This document shows, one piece after another, positions 13,090 to 24,983 of a DNA stretch of 64,000 nt. The notes under the pieces were generated by a model. That model was not told the DNA's origin. It saw only the letters and a list, made by a program, of their open reading frames with translations, and did no database searches. Both the position numbers and the translations under genes were made by a program. Within the stretch, counting starts at the first letter, position 1. The number at the start of each line of letters is the position of its first letter. Source of the DNA: Blasia pusilla (lineage: Eukaryota > Marchantiophyta > Marchantiopsida > Blasiales); NCBI GenBank assembly GCA_050084515.1, contig CM114275.1, positions 23,932,001-23,996,000 of the forward strand, given 5' to 3'.

Positions 13090-13470
13090 TAGTTTGTGGT
13101 TGCTTTGGGACTACTATGCGAGTAACAATCAGAAATTTGTGACCATATTACAAGAATTGGTAATTATCATATGGTTGGTAATGATGTCATGCCACTCTTT
13201 TGCACGTATAATAACACTTTACTATAAAGTCACGATGTCGTCGCATAGTGGGATTTGAGATTGCAATCGTACAAATATCTTATGACTTTGAAATGTTCAA
13301 GCTTTTGTGTTGCAAACATCTAAGTCTACGGAGCTCATGCTAGCACCATCTCGGGAAGAAGGAAAGACTTTGGAGGGACCCACCAAAGTTGAAACCTGTA
13401 CTAGCTAGTTGCAAGACTAGGAATGGCGGCGGAACTAGCGTAAGGTGAGACATACATCTGCCTTGAGACA
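12925..13470. repeat. 0.55-kb direct repeat, copy B
   Basis: This is the second member of the pair described at 12,250-12,770. It differs by carrying a TA microsatellite where copy A has only an AT-rich stretch. A related vocabulary (GACTAGCTAG, GGCAAGGCAAG, GAGACACTATGAGACTAGTCA-like words) also occurs at 43,380-43,700, downstream of the gypsy pol there. This supports a retroelement origin. Confidence 0.75.
13027..13091. repeat. (TA)n microsatellite
   Basis: About 65 bp of nearly uninterrupted TA, with one break near 13,065, inside direct repeat copy B. The Tyr-Ile reading frames over it are artefacts. Confidence 0.95.
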
Positions 13471-14255
13471 AGCATTGGAACTTGTCTCAACGTGTGGGGA
13501 TTCTTTATGTTTGAGGTCATAATGGCCATATTTAAAATCTACTAGGGATACATAAGGTGGCGCTAGATAGTTATGAGAAGCCCATTTCAATGCACTAAAA
13601 ATATGGATAAATGCATGAGTAGAGTTCTCAAAACTAGCCGTGAATTTTCAAAATGATAATTTGGTTGATGGGCACAAGGAGTGGCCCAAAAGAAATTACC
13701 TAGATGAAGAGAGTGGGTGGAGATTTCTAGAACTACGAGTAAGGGGAAAGGACTCCAAGAGTGTTTGGAACCACAACCCCACCTTTTGAACCATGAGGAT
13801 GAACCAAGGGCACATGATGGCTTGAGAGGTTGGCATAAGGGTTTTAAGCCAATCCAAGTCCAGGTAGACCAATTATGGATACTAACCTTAGATCTTGACC
13901 CGTGAATCAAATATTGAGTCTAGGAAAGAGACCCGTTCAAGGTTCATTGGCCACTTGGATCTGCCACGTGTGCTAGCGCCACTAAGTCCCCTAGACTATC
14001 AAGGATGTCAATCCCAAGTCTTGCATGTGTTGAGGAGTGAGGCTTTAGGTTGCTATTGGACCCCTATCTAGATCAGTTGAACTTGAACGATCACATAAGA
14101 CCCACACTCGAGAAACACAAGGGTAGTTGATCCAAAACCATGCGCAATGTGGATGTGTTTGGATATAGAATAGTGAGGAGAGTGTGACCTTTTGAAATCA
14201 AGATTTTGCGACATAGAACAGTGGCCTTCAAGAGAGCAGATGCACAATATATATC
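13471..14255. other. No gene recognised
   Basis: Mixed-composition DNA between the 0.55-kb repeats and an integrase/PHD remnant. Frames under about 110 codons overlap on both strands at 13,587-13,910 and show no known motif. Confidence 0.45.
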
Positions 14256-15135
14256 ATGTGCATACACATCACTTTACAAAATACATCAACCATCCATACA
14301 CTCCTAAACACAATATATCATATGGCATCATAGAATAGAAGATCATGTACCAAAAAAGATCTCCAAGAAACCTTTAAGTTGGTGGTATGATTCTTTATCG
14401 CCATGCAACCATCTATGCATTCCTACCATTATATACACATCTGTGACACTAAGAGCAAAAATTTCAGATTCTTGTGTGGCCTTATCATTAACTGTCTGCT
14501 TATCATCAATCTCGCTCGAGCAATTCTAGACCTATAACAAGTTATCATATGTACCGCCAGAACACATCCATATTCCTTGAGAAAGCTAAGTGAGATAGCA
14601 TCAGAAATGTTATGTGCCACCCTCTCGAGCATCCATGATAGACTAGCATGGCAGCTTCAACTCTAGAAAATCCACACAAAATACAATGCGAGCTTTCAAG
14701 TATCCAATCAATATTAGAAAGGTAAAATGACATTAAATTTCTAACAAGATCCTTTCAAATCATACCAACACAATCCACCAACAAGAGCACTCCTTACGAC
14801 AAAACCTTTTACACTCTAAAAATAGTCCATTATCTTATAAAACCTAGCCCGCTCAATATTGTCCACTAAAAGAAGACATACTCTCCTAGATAAAACCTTT
14901 GGATATTTGGACATTAGCTCCTTATCAAATGGTCTCATACCTCAACCTTTCCCTATGTTGTGCAATAGCCAAGTTGTCAAACATCACAGCAATGACTCTC
15001 TAAACTGTCTTTACCCACTAAGAGCATGCTTTCACCCACATAATAGAACCATAGAGGTTCAACACCTTACTGAAATCACTACAAATGGCCTCACGTACAT
15101 CAAGGTCTCATGCAAAGATAAAAAAAAATAAGGTG
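14256..15135 (-). pseudogene. Decayed gypsy integrase C-end plus PHD finger
   Basis: This is homologous to 45,246-46,140 and read on the minus strand. The best preserved part is the finger at 14,733-14,545, with HCILCGF, YHGCSRGWH and the downstream LSHLAFSR in place of the LTPPL loop. It retains the first CxxC pair, the Gly-Cys and the His, but has lost the last cysteines. DNA at 14,860-15,120 matches the integrase C-terminal region of the 45-48 kb copy, with the words for 'TTGTGCAATA' and 'GGTTCAACACCTTACTGA'. The 3' non-coding part (14,256-14,340, GTGCATACACATCACT) matches the 3' end of that element. It is a broken second copy of the same element family. Confidence 0.6.
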
Positions 15136-15843
15136 AAAAAGACGGCAAGCATACTTTCCTCTCAAACCTAGTGCAAGCATGAGACCCGTCTGCCACAAGC
15201 GCCATAAATCAAATAGTCAATCAAAGGAGACAAGCCTTTCTTAGGCTTCAAGGCACTACATCTATCCAAAAAACCTTCTCCATATGTAATTAATGCAGGT
15301 TGGTCCAATTGCAAGGCTGGCACACTCAATATTCATCATCAACATAGGATCGATCGATAATTGAGCATCCACGTCTGAAGTTTACATATTTGTGGTAATT
15401 TTTCATTATATCATATCTTTTTCATGATTTTAAGCTCTCTATTTTCTCATTCAATGGAAAAAAACTGATTTTTAAATTTGGAAATTAATTTTCAAATTTT
15501 TTAAGTTATATTTTTTTCCAAATATCAACATGTTGAGTTGCGACTACTTTGCAAGTTCAATGCAAGCCTACTCCAACTTAATTTTCAGTATTTTAGGATT
15601 ATAGAGACTCAAAAGTTTCAAGTATTGTGTTGGAAGACCTAGGCAAGTAGTTTGTGAGTGATTTGTGAGCGAAAGAAAATATGTTGTTTGACTCGCAATG
15701 AACACAATGTGAGTCCCAAAAAGTCGCAATATAGTGCCTAGAGGTGGAGGAGATAGAATGGAATATGGTGACCTATGTGTCATAATCTAGAGAATGGATT
15801 AGGAAGTGATTTACTTATCGCCATACCGTCATTCAACCAATTT

Positions 15844-15900
15844 TGAGACGATCTGTCCTCCAATGTCTACATCAAGGACATTGGAGGACAGATCGTCTCA
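15844..15900. repeat. Perfect hairpin, 24-bp arms
   Basis: The arm beginning TGAGACGATCTG (15844-15867) is followed by a 9-nt spacer and its exact reverse complement (15877-15900), with no mismatch. The arms are GC-balanced, not simple sequence. This could be a recent fold-back duplication, a transposon end, or a template-switch product. Confidence 0.95.
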
Positions 15901-16077
15901 AGGGTTCTGAATTTAGATTTCATGTGTGGTGTTGTCCAAGTTGATGTGAACATTTTCATGACATATGGCATGGCTAGAGCATCAAATTTGTAAGGTACTT
16001 CTATGCAGTCAACCCCATACCATAGTGAGGTTGGAAAGAAGACACAATTTCCGCAATAGTTTACATTTTCCGAGATA

Positions 16078-17376
16078 GTGAGGAACCAATCTATGGGTCC
16101 TAATTTAGTAAGCATGGTTTTTATAGGGGGGTTGAGTTTTGCTCATGGTGTAGTATGTTTTCCAATAGAGTGTAGTGTTAAAGAGCTCAAGAGAAGTTCC
16201 GCTCTAGTGCTTGTTTTTGGCGGATATGGTAGTTGGTCCTGCATATCTATACTCTCGACCATGGATATGGCAACATTAGGCCCCTGTGGATCCAACCAAA
16301 GTGTTCAAATTGGAGTACACATTGAGCAAGGATGTGGCTTGTTTGCATCTTGTTCTTAATTTGTGGAAGGTGTTGTGATATCTCCTAGTGGGGAGGTGAG
16401 TGAAGAGTGCTTGATATCGATATAGTCAATCGGTACATGCCAAGTGCAAAAAGGTTGGATGAGGAATCTTCCCAAGTTTCCTATGATTGATCATGCGCAA
16501 GCTATCCCTCGTGTTTTCTTGTTGGATAACACAAAGACCATGGTGTATCTAGTTGGGTCCTCTGGTGCAATTTATCGACCATAGTGCAAGCTCCTTAACT
16601 ATGGAGCCAACCCTTCATTTTTGGTTGAGTGGAAGTGTTTGGTTTGGAATCGGGAAATTCTTAGTTGGAGAGGTATTTTGTTTCGGATTCAAACAACCTC
16701 TGGTAGTTTGACGGCGTCGCAATTCATGACCCGGTAGGAGTTGAAATTGAGAGTGCATCATAATCACCCTAGACATAGTTAGTTCAATGGCGAGAATCAT
16801 GCCATGGTGATCTACACCAAATTTTGTAATTTTCATATTTTTGGGATGGTTTCATATCCCATGGGGTTCACATTCTACAAGGAGGATTCAGCGAGTCATT
16901 GGCAAGTACATATGATTGATAGTGTCATTGTTGTGCAACAAGGCAAAGTGGAAATTGTTGTAGCATATCGTTCAGACACAAGTTGGATTGGTGATATGTG
17001 GGAGGATCAGCCAAATGAGGAAGAGGGTCTAATCATGGAGAACTATGATGTGCATTTGGCACCACTTGGCATGACACCAAGTATGGATCAATGGGCAATG
17101 GCGGCCCATTTGAGTTTTACAACACAGTGCACCACCAACCATAGAACCGAAGAAAAAAACCAAAGCTCCCAAAGGATGACCTATGCGTATAAGTCACTAA
17201 GGGAGGCCGGCATGTCACTCATGGCGTATCCACACCTTACTACACATATAGTCTACCTATTAAGGCCTACTATATGTGAGTGCAACAAAGTCACAACTGC
17301 TCTATCTACTACAAACACCTTCAACTTCCACACCAAGAGCGTATTCAAACAACCAATTGCAAATACTCCTTCATGA
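16078..17376 (+). pseudogene. Degenerate orphan reading frame
   Basis: One reading frame runs about 430 codons with a few stops (one just after 16,357 and others near 16,420, 16,585 and 16,735). It then stays open for 190 codons from 16,804. The open part reads MVIYTKFCNFHIFGM at its start and contains a charged, acidic middle (WEDQPNEEEG). I recognise no domain. The sustained frame with scattered stops is what a decaying gene or retroelement ORF looks like, but it could be chance. It lies between two hairpin structures. Confidence 0.3.
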
Positions 17377-17455
17377 GATGAGGACATATACTATCAAATG
17401 TCCATTTGAACCAATCCTCATATGAACCTCCAAACCCATAGCCTAGGGGGATTTT

Positions 17456-17552
17456 GAATTGGTTTCAACTATTTGAAACCAATTCAAATAGTTGAAACTC
17501 CTAGTTGACCATTATCTACTCAGTCAATTTCCTACAAGTAGATAATGGTCAA
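17456..17552. repeat. Cluster of overlapping hairpins
   Basis: Three perfect inverted repeats are packed in under 100 bp. GAATTGGTTTCAA (17456-17468) pairs with 17473-17485. TTTCAACTATTTGAA (17463-17477) pairs with 17483-17497, sharing bases with the first, so the two folds are mutually exclusive. TTGACCATTATCTACT (17505-17520) pairs with 17537-17552. This looks like stepwise template-switch duplication or a fold-back transposon fragment. Confidence 0.9.
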
Positions 17553-18757
17553 ATCCAACATGGCACGAGTAGAGAGCTCCAAGAGAGTGGCATGACAACC
17601 ACAAGTAGCAACATAATAACTTGTAATTCATTCCCACTACCAATTCACCATTGACACAACAATATCAATGCCCACTTTTGTACTTTGGTGTGATACCCAC
17701 ACTTTGGCGAATGTTTGAAATTGCCAAAGCATTGTGACATTTTGAAAACGGATTTTTTGGCTCCTCACACAAACTTGTTCCCCAATTTTTCTCACCTTTC
17801 AAGGATTGTTAATTATGAGCACATAAATACAAAATATATAAATCTTTGTCACTGGAAATGAGATGAAATTAATATACATGTAATGTCTTTTATGAGGATG
17901 ACCTATATATCCTCTGTGTATATATACATATTTATTTATTATTTATTTATTTTATTTGTATCACTCAACACTATCATTCACACGTTCTACTATATCAATT
18001 TGTTACTAGCCAACGCTCTCTATCAATCCTACATTTTTCCATGATTGCATGGGTCAGGGGAGGGAGAATTTGATGTACAAAAACACACCATTTTAGAACT
18101 TCTACATCTTTGAATATTTATCTTTTAAGGCTCTATCACACGTTTGATCCCAAGGTGGCGAATTTGCATTCAAGTTAAATACCGTACACTAAAGAGTACG
18201 AATCATTATACAGCCAACGCAAATTTGTCACCTCAGTTCTTGCTTAGTGAAGAGAACCAACCCTCGATGATCGGCTACGTACATTGTATGACAAGGCACT
18301 CTTTGGTCTGCTAACTAAAATTTCACTTAAATTTCGTGGTAAGCAAGGGCCATGATGGTCGACCAGCCCTACGTCCATCCGAGACAACCACATGAGTCAC
18401 CCATTTGTTGTCGCACCAAGCGGGCATGACTACGAGACGCTGAATGGTAACTAAACTCGTGCTGGCACAGGCAAGTCCTTCAGGTTTAGGGCTGCGCTGT
18501 ACATTAGAAACATTAGCATCCCGAATCTGTCTGTCTTTCACAAGTCCTCATGACTAAACGAAAGTCCACTACAACGACGTTACATGAGAGAGATTCATGT
18601 CTGCCAGGGTGACTTCTTCGTTCGCTCGTCGCATTACGCCTGTTTAGATATTGACGTTCTAGAATTAACGTCTGTACAGGGTCCATTTGCACAGAATAAC
18701 GTCTGTACAATATTGTGTCTAACGGCAACTAATTGCTAAGACATTTCCATTATCCAG
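17553..18757. other. No gene recognised
   Basis: AT-rich DNA with runs of TTTATTTATT near 17,930-17,950, then more balanced DNA from about 18,230. Short overlapping frames only. Confidence 0.45.
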
Positions 18758-19043
18758 AACGTTCTTCCTCTTCCCCTTACAAACTTGGTTGACATCCAAT
18801 TATCCGTAAACTGAAAGCCTACGATTACAATTCAATCACATTGCTGAATATCAGACATATTACAATACGCACATTTCCAGGTGATAGGGCCCTAAACCCT
18901 AAACCCTAAACGTTCTTCCTCTTCCCCTTACAAACTTGGTTGACATCCAATTATCCGTAAACTGAAAGCCTACGATTACAATTCAATCACATTGCTGAAT
19001 ATCAGACATATTACAATACGCACATTTCCAGGTGATAGGGCCC
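18758..19043. repeat. Tandem duplication joined by telomere-type repeats
   Basis: A segment of about 134 bp beginning AACGTTCTTCCTCTTCC occurs at 18758-18892 and again at 18910-19043, offset by 151 bp and identical as far as I can read. The join between the copies is three exact CCCTAAA units (18890-18910). This is the Arabidopsis-type telomere repeat in the C-rich orientation on the plus strand. Confidence 0.9.
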
Positions 19044-20808
19044 CACGCGGACCGAGAGTGAAAATATCAGAAAAATCATATTCGCTAAAAACCTGGACAT
19101 ACAGAGTCGGTTCTTGAAACTTTCCGTAATCCTCTTCCTGGTATGCGAGGCTCGACTTGGCAAATCAACACACAAATAATCAATCAACAATGGATCCTCA
19201 AGAATCCCACAAGTCGTATACTTTCCCATGCAAACAAAACCAAGAAAGAATTCAGATGCCCGAGGCAAGAACTACATCAATCACCACCATGTCATTTATT
19301 CACTCGGACAAGTCCACTTCAAAGACGATAACATGGAAATAAGCATATCCGTAGGCAGAATACACCACTGTTGGCCATCCGGATTCACATGCGTTCAGAA
19401 AACCTCGAGTCCCATAGGGTGTTCAAATGGGTTCCAATATCAACTTTTAAGCACATTACATCCATTCATATACAAGAGATCTTGTACATTCTCTGCATTC
19501 CTTACCCCAAAGGTAGCCTGACATTCATTAAGACTTGTCAGAGAGCTGTGCAGCAAACCACCAGGAGAACTCTAGACTAAACTAGAAAACTCGTCTCCTC
19601 CACCAAAGTAGGTTTCTGGCCAGGTATTGTTCATCGGAGCTTGGCATCAGGGGCAGGAATGGATGTCACCAGTTCAGTCAAAATATATGATTGACCGCAG
19701 TGTGGGTCAACTTCACTTGTCCAGCTCAAGCAGAATCTGATCTCATATATCAATAGATAAGTACATCTACTAACCAGCTCCAGTAAGCCCAAACAGTAAG
19801 TCTACTGGTTCCATCTACACACACATGTGCATGGACATAACCTTGCTAAGATTACTTCAAGATCGGAACTCACCCACTTATTCACCAGGACAACAAAATC
19901 AAGTCCTCGATGCAGATGGGGGAGTTTTGTAACTTGTTAAATTTACAAGTCAGTCAAACAAAGCATCAACACTCTGCTCCATCGGACAATAACTCATATC
20001 ACACCAGACATGCAATATCGCTGAAGATTGTTGCATCGGGGTACAACTCAGTAGGAGAGTCAAAGGGAGGAAGCCCAAGCAAAGTGAGCTCAATTCCGCA
20101 TGCATGGAGCAAAAGTATGCTACCATGTAAGAACCAGTCAAGGTAGTCAGTAGAAAACCGGGAGACTTGGTCACCGGTTCTTTGGAACAATTTTGCCAAG
20201 TCAAAAGTGTTCCAATGAAGTGCAACAGTATATGTTACACTTGCAAGCCCCTCAAACCAAAGAGGTGTCAATTGTCACTGTGAGCAAGTTTGTACAACAA
20301 TGCACAGTTCTGGCCTGCTGAACCTTGCACTCACACTTTCCCAACATACATTCTTGGAGGGACACGGGGAACGCGGCACAGGCAGATTAGTACCATCGGG
20401 CGAAAGTATTGGAACTTTTGACCAGATGTGTTGCTTAAACCCATTAGTTGTGTCAGGTGGCAGACATGTCCTACAAGGACAACCACTCTCACTGACCGCC
20501 ACTTTGTTTAGGTCAGGGTGGTACCAGTAAGTGACTGTCAGCCACTACCATGTCAGCAAAGCAAGAGGCACATCAAATCCGGACACAAAGAATGAACGCC
20601 TTGACACTTGCCTCTCAACTCCTCAAAACTCATGTTTTGAGAATGTTAACAGTGAGTAGCAATGAGCTTCCTGAACCTGCATCAGTAAGAGCAGGCGCTC
20701 TTTAGTACAAGACTGCTTCAACACACAAACTGAATACACAATGCAGGGAAGGCCTTGAATACTAAATCATTTGAGAAGAATTCTTCCTACAATAGTAATG
20801 CTTACCGT
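19044..20808. other. 3' flank of importin gene, no second gene
   Basis: Balanced base composition resembling the gene's introns. Frames up to 97 codons overlap on both strands without recognisable motifs. Part nearest 20,808 is likely 3' UTR of the minus-strand importin-alpha transcript. Confidence 0.45.
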
Positions 20809-23800
20809 TTAACCAAAGTTGAAGCCACCAGCTGGGACAGACGGTTGGTTGCCACCAAATTGGAATCCAGGCTGGCCCTGATCAGCTGGAGAAATTATCG
20901 TTTGGTCTTCATCATCTTCAAGCCAATATGACTCTAGAATTTTCACAGCCTTCTCATATATTTCGTTGTTGTCATGAGTTTGCAGATTCTCAATCTTCTC
21001 AAGGCCTTCAGCTTCATCAATGTAGCGAGCATACAAGTTGATACCACCAGTTGTTCCCAAATCCTTCTCTGCCTCTCCAACCTTGAGGATGTTCTCCAGA
21101 CCCTCAAGAGAAACCGTGACAATCCGAGCATCTGGACAGGTGAGGAGATCACAGAGAGGCTTGATGCACCCTTGGTTTACCAAATACCTGTCAGCATGGA
21201 AATTTAAAGGTTAAACAGTTCTACCTTCTTAGAAAGGCAAGGTTAAAAATTAACACTCTGATAACGCATTGGAGGGAATACGCACTTAATCTGCTCATGA
21301 GTGCCACCGGAAGTGGCATTGGAAATGGCCCATGCAGCTTCCTTCTTTATATCAAACTCTGCAGTTGCTAGCAACTGGACCAAAGGTGGGATGATGTTTG
21401 CATCAATCACAGCCTGCAGTTCAAACCTTGTAATCTCAGATCCTCTCTTACAAAACGAAAAAGGACACACCCGAGCTATCCAATACACTATGTTGAACAT
21501 GTGACTAGAGTCAAATTGGGAAGACCCAATTGGCAGAGGGGACCATGTCAGACAGGCAGGAATTCGAAAATCAGGGTACTCTACAATGACAATGTAGATT
21601 GGTTCCAGCGTCTCAGATAACTACTACACCTAAAATCTCACGCATAAGTGGTGAATACTGGAGCCACTCGCCTGAATTTGTTCTTTATTTCCTGCTGTAA
21701 TGTTGGATATAGTCCAGCAAGCCTCCTTCTTGATGCTTTTCTTGTGCGTGTGAGTAAGCAGCGTGAGGAGGCAAGGCAGTGCCTGGTTGTTGATAATGAA
21801 CTATTACCACAAGCCAAAGAAATGTTAGTAATATGCTCAAAAGTACTAAGCCCCAACCACCACTGAAAACACAATGATGGGGCAGATCACAGTTAGAATG
21901 GAATCAGCAGTAATCACTTAAGCTCGACTTCCTTACCTGGGTCTGGAGATCATCACCAGTTACAATGTTTCCAACAGTTCGCAGAGCGGGAATAAGGACA
22001 GATGGAGAAGGATGCCTGGCAGCACAAAAGAGGTGACATGCCCTCGTTCAGACTGAATCCAGTATGGGAGGAACTCCTAGTCTTAATACATGTTCCAAAA
22101 AGAAAAAAAACAGATCTTGCAGGGCAACCACACAATTTCTGCAGGTCATACGAAAGATACTCACAAAAGAAGCTCTACAAGGCGGCGGCATACACCAGCC
22201 TCGATAACTGCTTGGATCTTGTCATTAGTACCATCCGAAAGATATGAAAGTGCCCAGCACGCATCTGTAAGGACTTCCTCATCGGTAGAGTGGATAAGCC
22301 TCTGCAGTGCTGGAAGAGCAGGTTTTGACTGCAAGAGAAACAAATTAACTCCATTTAATGCAAGAATCACCAGCAATCACAAATCCTAAGTTTCCTATGA
22401 TTGTTTGAATGGACGAAAAATATAGGCCACGACTCCATGCAAGCAGCAAACTTGCAGCTAGAGGGTTGTTTGCGATTCGAAGTTTAGACACAGACCTGCT
22501 CAAACAACGGCTGTGGCTTCCCACGGCAAAAATTGGAAAGAGTCCAAGTAGCATTCCTCAGCATTGACAATTTTGCATTCTCGACCAATTGATTAAGGAG
22601 GGGCATCAGCGCACCATGGCTGAGCACTAAATCTCTGCACTGGGGGGAGTCCCCAGCAACATTTCCAAGGGCCCACACAGCCTGCAAATGAAGGTCACGT
22701 ATTCATTTAGAGGAAGGGTCAACTGTCTGTTCCTTGAACCACAACTAGATGCCCTCATACGCCACAAGTTGAGTCACTTTAGAACTCTTCCAAATAGAAT
22801 CTAATTGCGCACTTTCCAACTCTTCAGAGAAGTCAATTAAGATAATTTTTACTTGTTTGAAACTGAATCAAACGTGACCATAGCCCGCATAACTAGATAT
22901 TTCCGTCCCTCTAGACATAAAGTCATTTTTCCACTCTTCAAATTAATGAGTTCAACATGTATGATTTTGAACTCCTACGCTCCAATTGTAACTATACCAT
23001 AATCGAGAAGGTTTAATTGAGGGAAAAGTTGGGAGACAACACTATTTTGTCTTCGACCATTGACTCGTCATAACATCAATTCAACACTTTCACGATGAAG
23101 GTCTCAGGGATGAACTCTTCCAAAAGACATGCATGAACCTGTTCTTCCGTTGGTAGATGAGATCACCTGTTCACGGACGTCATCACTCGGAGAGCTCAAC
23201 AATTGAACAAAGATGGGAACAGCACCATGGTCGATTACAACTCTTGTGTGCTCTGATGTTCCTGAGGCAATGTTTGTTAATGCCCATGCTGCTTCGAACT
23301 GCAGACAGAATCAGCGGAGATCATCAAAAAGAGCCGAAATCTGAAGCGCGCTGATTATCGGATATCAACCCAAACAAAAGGAATAAAAAACCACGAACAA
23401 AATTTCTTCTACTATGACGTGTGCTTCCTGTGCTCAGGTGAAGTCTAGCACATGCGGGTACGTCATTTGGCACACAAGATCGCAACGCCGGAAAAACATA
23501 TTTCAATCTCAGAATAGAATCCAGACTAACGTCCTTCCGTAATGATCATATGCACTTTTTAATCGTGAATATGACTCGCTCTACTGGGCACTCAAGAATT
23601 GTGACGATCAGGAAACGCAGGGACAAAGCTAGTCGGCTTCACCTGAAGCTGTGGGAAATCGTTTCTCACAAGGAATTCGACGAAGCGGGGAACTACCCCC
23701 GCTCCTATGACCTCCTCTATGGGAGGGCTTCGTTCTGCGCATATTGCAAGGTGCGAAAGTTGAATCAGGAGTCGGTGACTAATCAAAACAAGGGATAAGA

Positions 23801-24983
23801 GTCTTGGGGAATGAAACCATCACTGCGTGACACTAGATGGCAGAAGAGCTTCAAATCAGTCTTACCGATAGAAAGAAGCTTCCTGAAGTGAGTCGTCGCC
23901 TCCAACTGCGCAGTTCCATCGTCCGACCATACACCCGCAACCATTGCCGGCAAACTCTCCAACTGCTACACACAGGACATGTAGCAAAAAGTTTAAACAA
24001 CCACCACCGGAAATAAATCTGAGACTGCAGCCCTCATGTTACTCAATAAAGAAAGCGTATTGGAGATGCCCTTGAAATTTTCTCCGTTAAGCATCCGGTA
24101 GGTTACGCATCGCGACAAGAAACCCTAACATAGAACTTAAGCTTGCGAAAGTGATTAGAAGCAATTATGCAATGGAAGATAAAGCAAGCCTCCCGTGTCA
24201 GAGGCACAAAGCTTTCGACCCCATTCAGCTAGTGATTGACAGCTATCCGACTCGGTCCAACACTCAGTGCTGAACCGAGTCAGGGGGGCACAGCCTACGT
24301 CAGCTGAATGCCGGACGAACTTGGATTTCACCGATCGAGATATTCCTAAATTGGTGCATCTAAGGTTCGGGAAGAACACAACGAGTTAAGATCACTACTA
24401 ATGGCGCTATCAAAGATGAAATGGGAATATTACGTCAATACCACTACGTTGATTAATTCTCCATCACGGTGGCTGTTAGTAGTAGACGAGAACCATATCC
24501 AGGGTAGACAAACGAAGAACTACTTCAGGAAGGCTGACTCGAAAGCATGTCTGAGAGAGTTGATAATGACAACGACTTTCGGAGAAGACAGGCGTCCTCC
24601 GAAGGGCAAACAACTTGCCAAATCTTGGAAGTGCGACACACTGTGGCCTACGTGCGAAACAGAAGTCCGCTTGTGTCACACCACGGCGAAAGATAGGACT
24701 GTCAATACGACCGCTCTCGGCGCCCACGCATCAAACACACAACCAACGCTGGAGTGGTAATGAGATTTCTAACCTTCTTTTCCGTAGCAGAGGAATGGAC
24801 ACTTGAAGTGAACTGCTGTGGCTGCATGCCTTCTCGCCTCTTTTTCAACAAACTCTCTTCCCTTTTGTTCTTACGAATCTCAACCATGTTATCCTCGCGC
24901 TTCCTGCGGGCCTCATCGGCGTCGACTGCAAGCTTGTAGCTCTTCTTACGGACCTCCGTCCGGGCGTGAGGTCGGAGAGACAT
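20809..24983 (-). CDS. Importin subunit alpha (karyopherin alpha), 10 exons
   Basis: Nuclear import adaptor that binds classical NLS cargo in the cytosol and links it to importin beta. Exons are 24774-24983, 23866-23962, 23643-23734, 23167-23298, 22496-22681, 22165-22328, 21937-22015, 21672-21800, 21286-21413 and 20809-21187. Joined they give 1,596 nt, which is 531 residues plus a TAA stop, the usual length for the family. Residues 1-70 are the basic IBB domain (ARRKRED at 25-31, LKKRR at 46-50). ARM repeats follow, with the Trp/Asn NLS-binding ladder (WALTN, WALGN, WTLSN, WALSY, WTISN, WAISN). The C-terminus has an acidic patch after [13 protein letters not shown] and ends GGFNFG, as in plant importin alphas. 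Intron 8 (after 21672) has a GC donor (CAG|GCGAGT); the others are GT-AG. The ATG is in ACCATGTC context. No frame damage was seen, so it is likely functional. Confidence 0.95.

Noticed and set aside
12950-13258. Reading frame with a Tyr-Ile run
   Set aside because: It is made by the TA microsatellite inside a repeat copy.
18890-18910. Chromosome end
   Set aside because: Only three CCCTAAA units are present, with unique DNA on both sides, so this is an interstitial tract.
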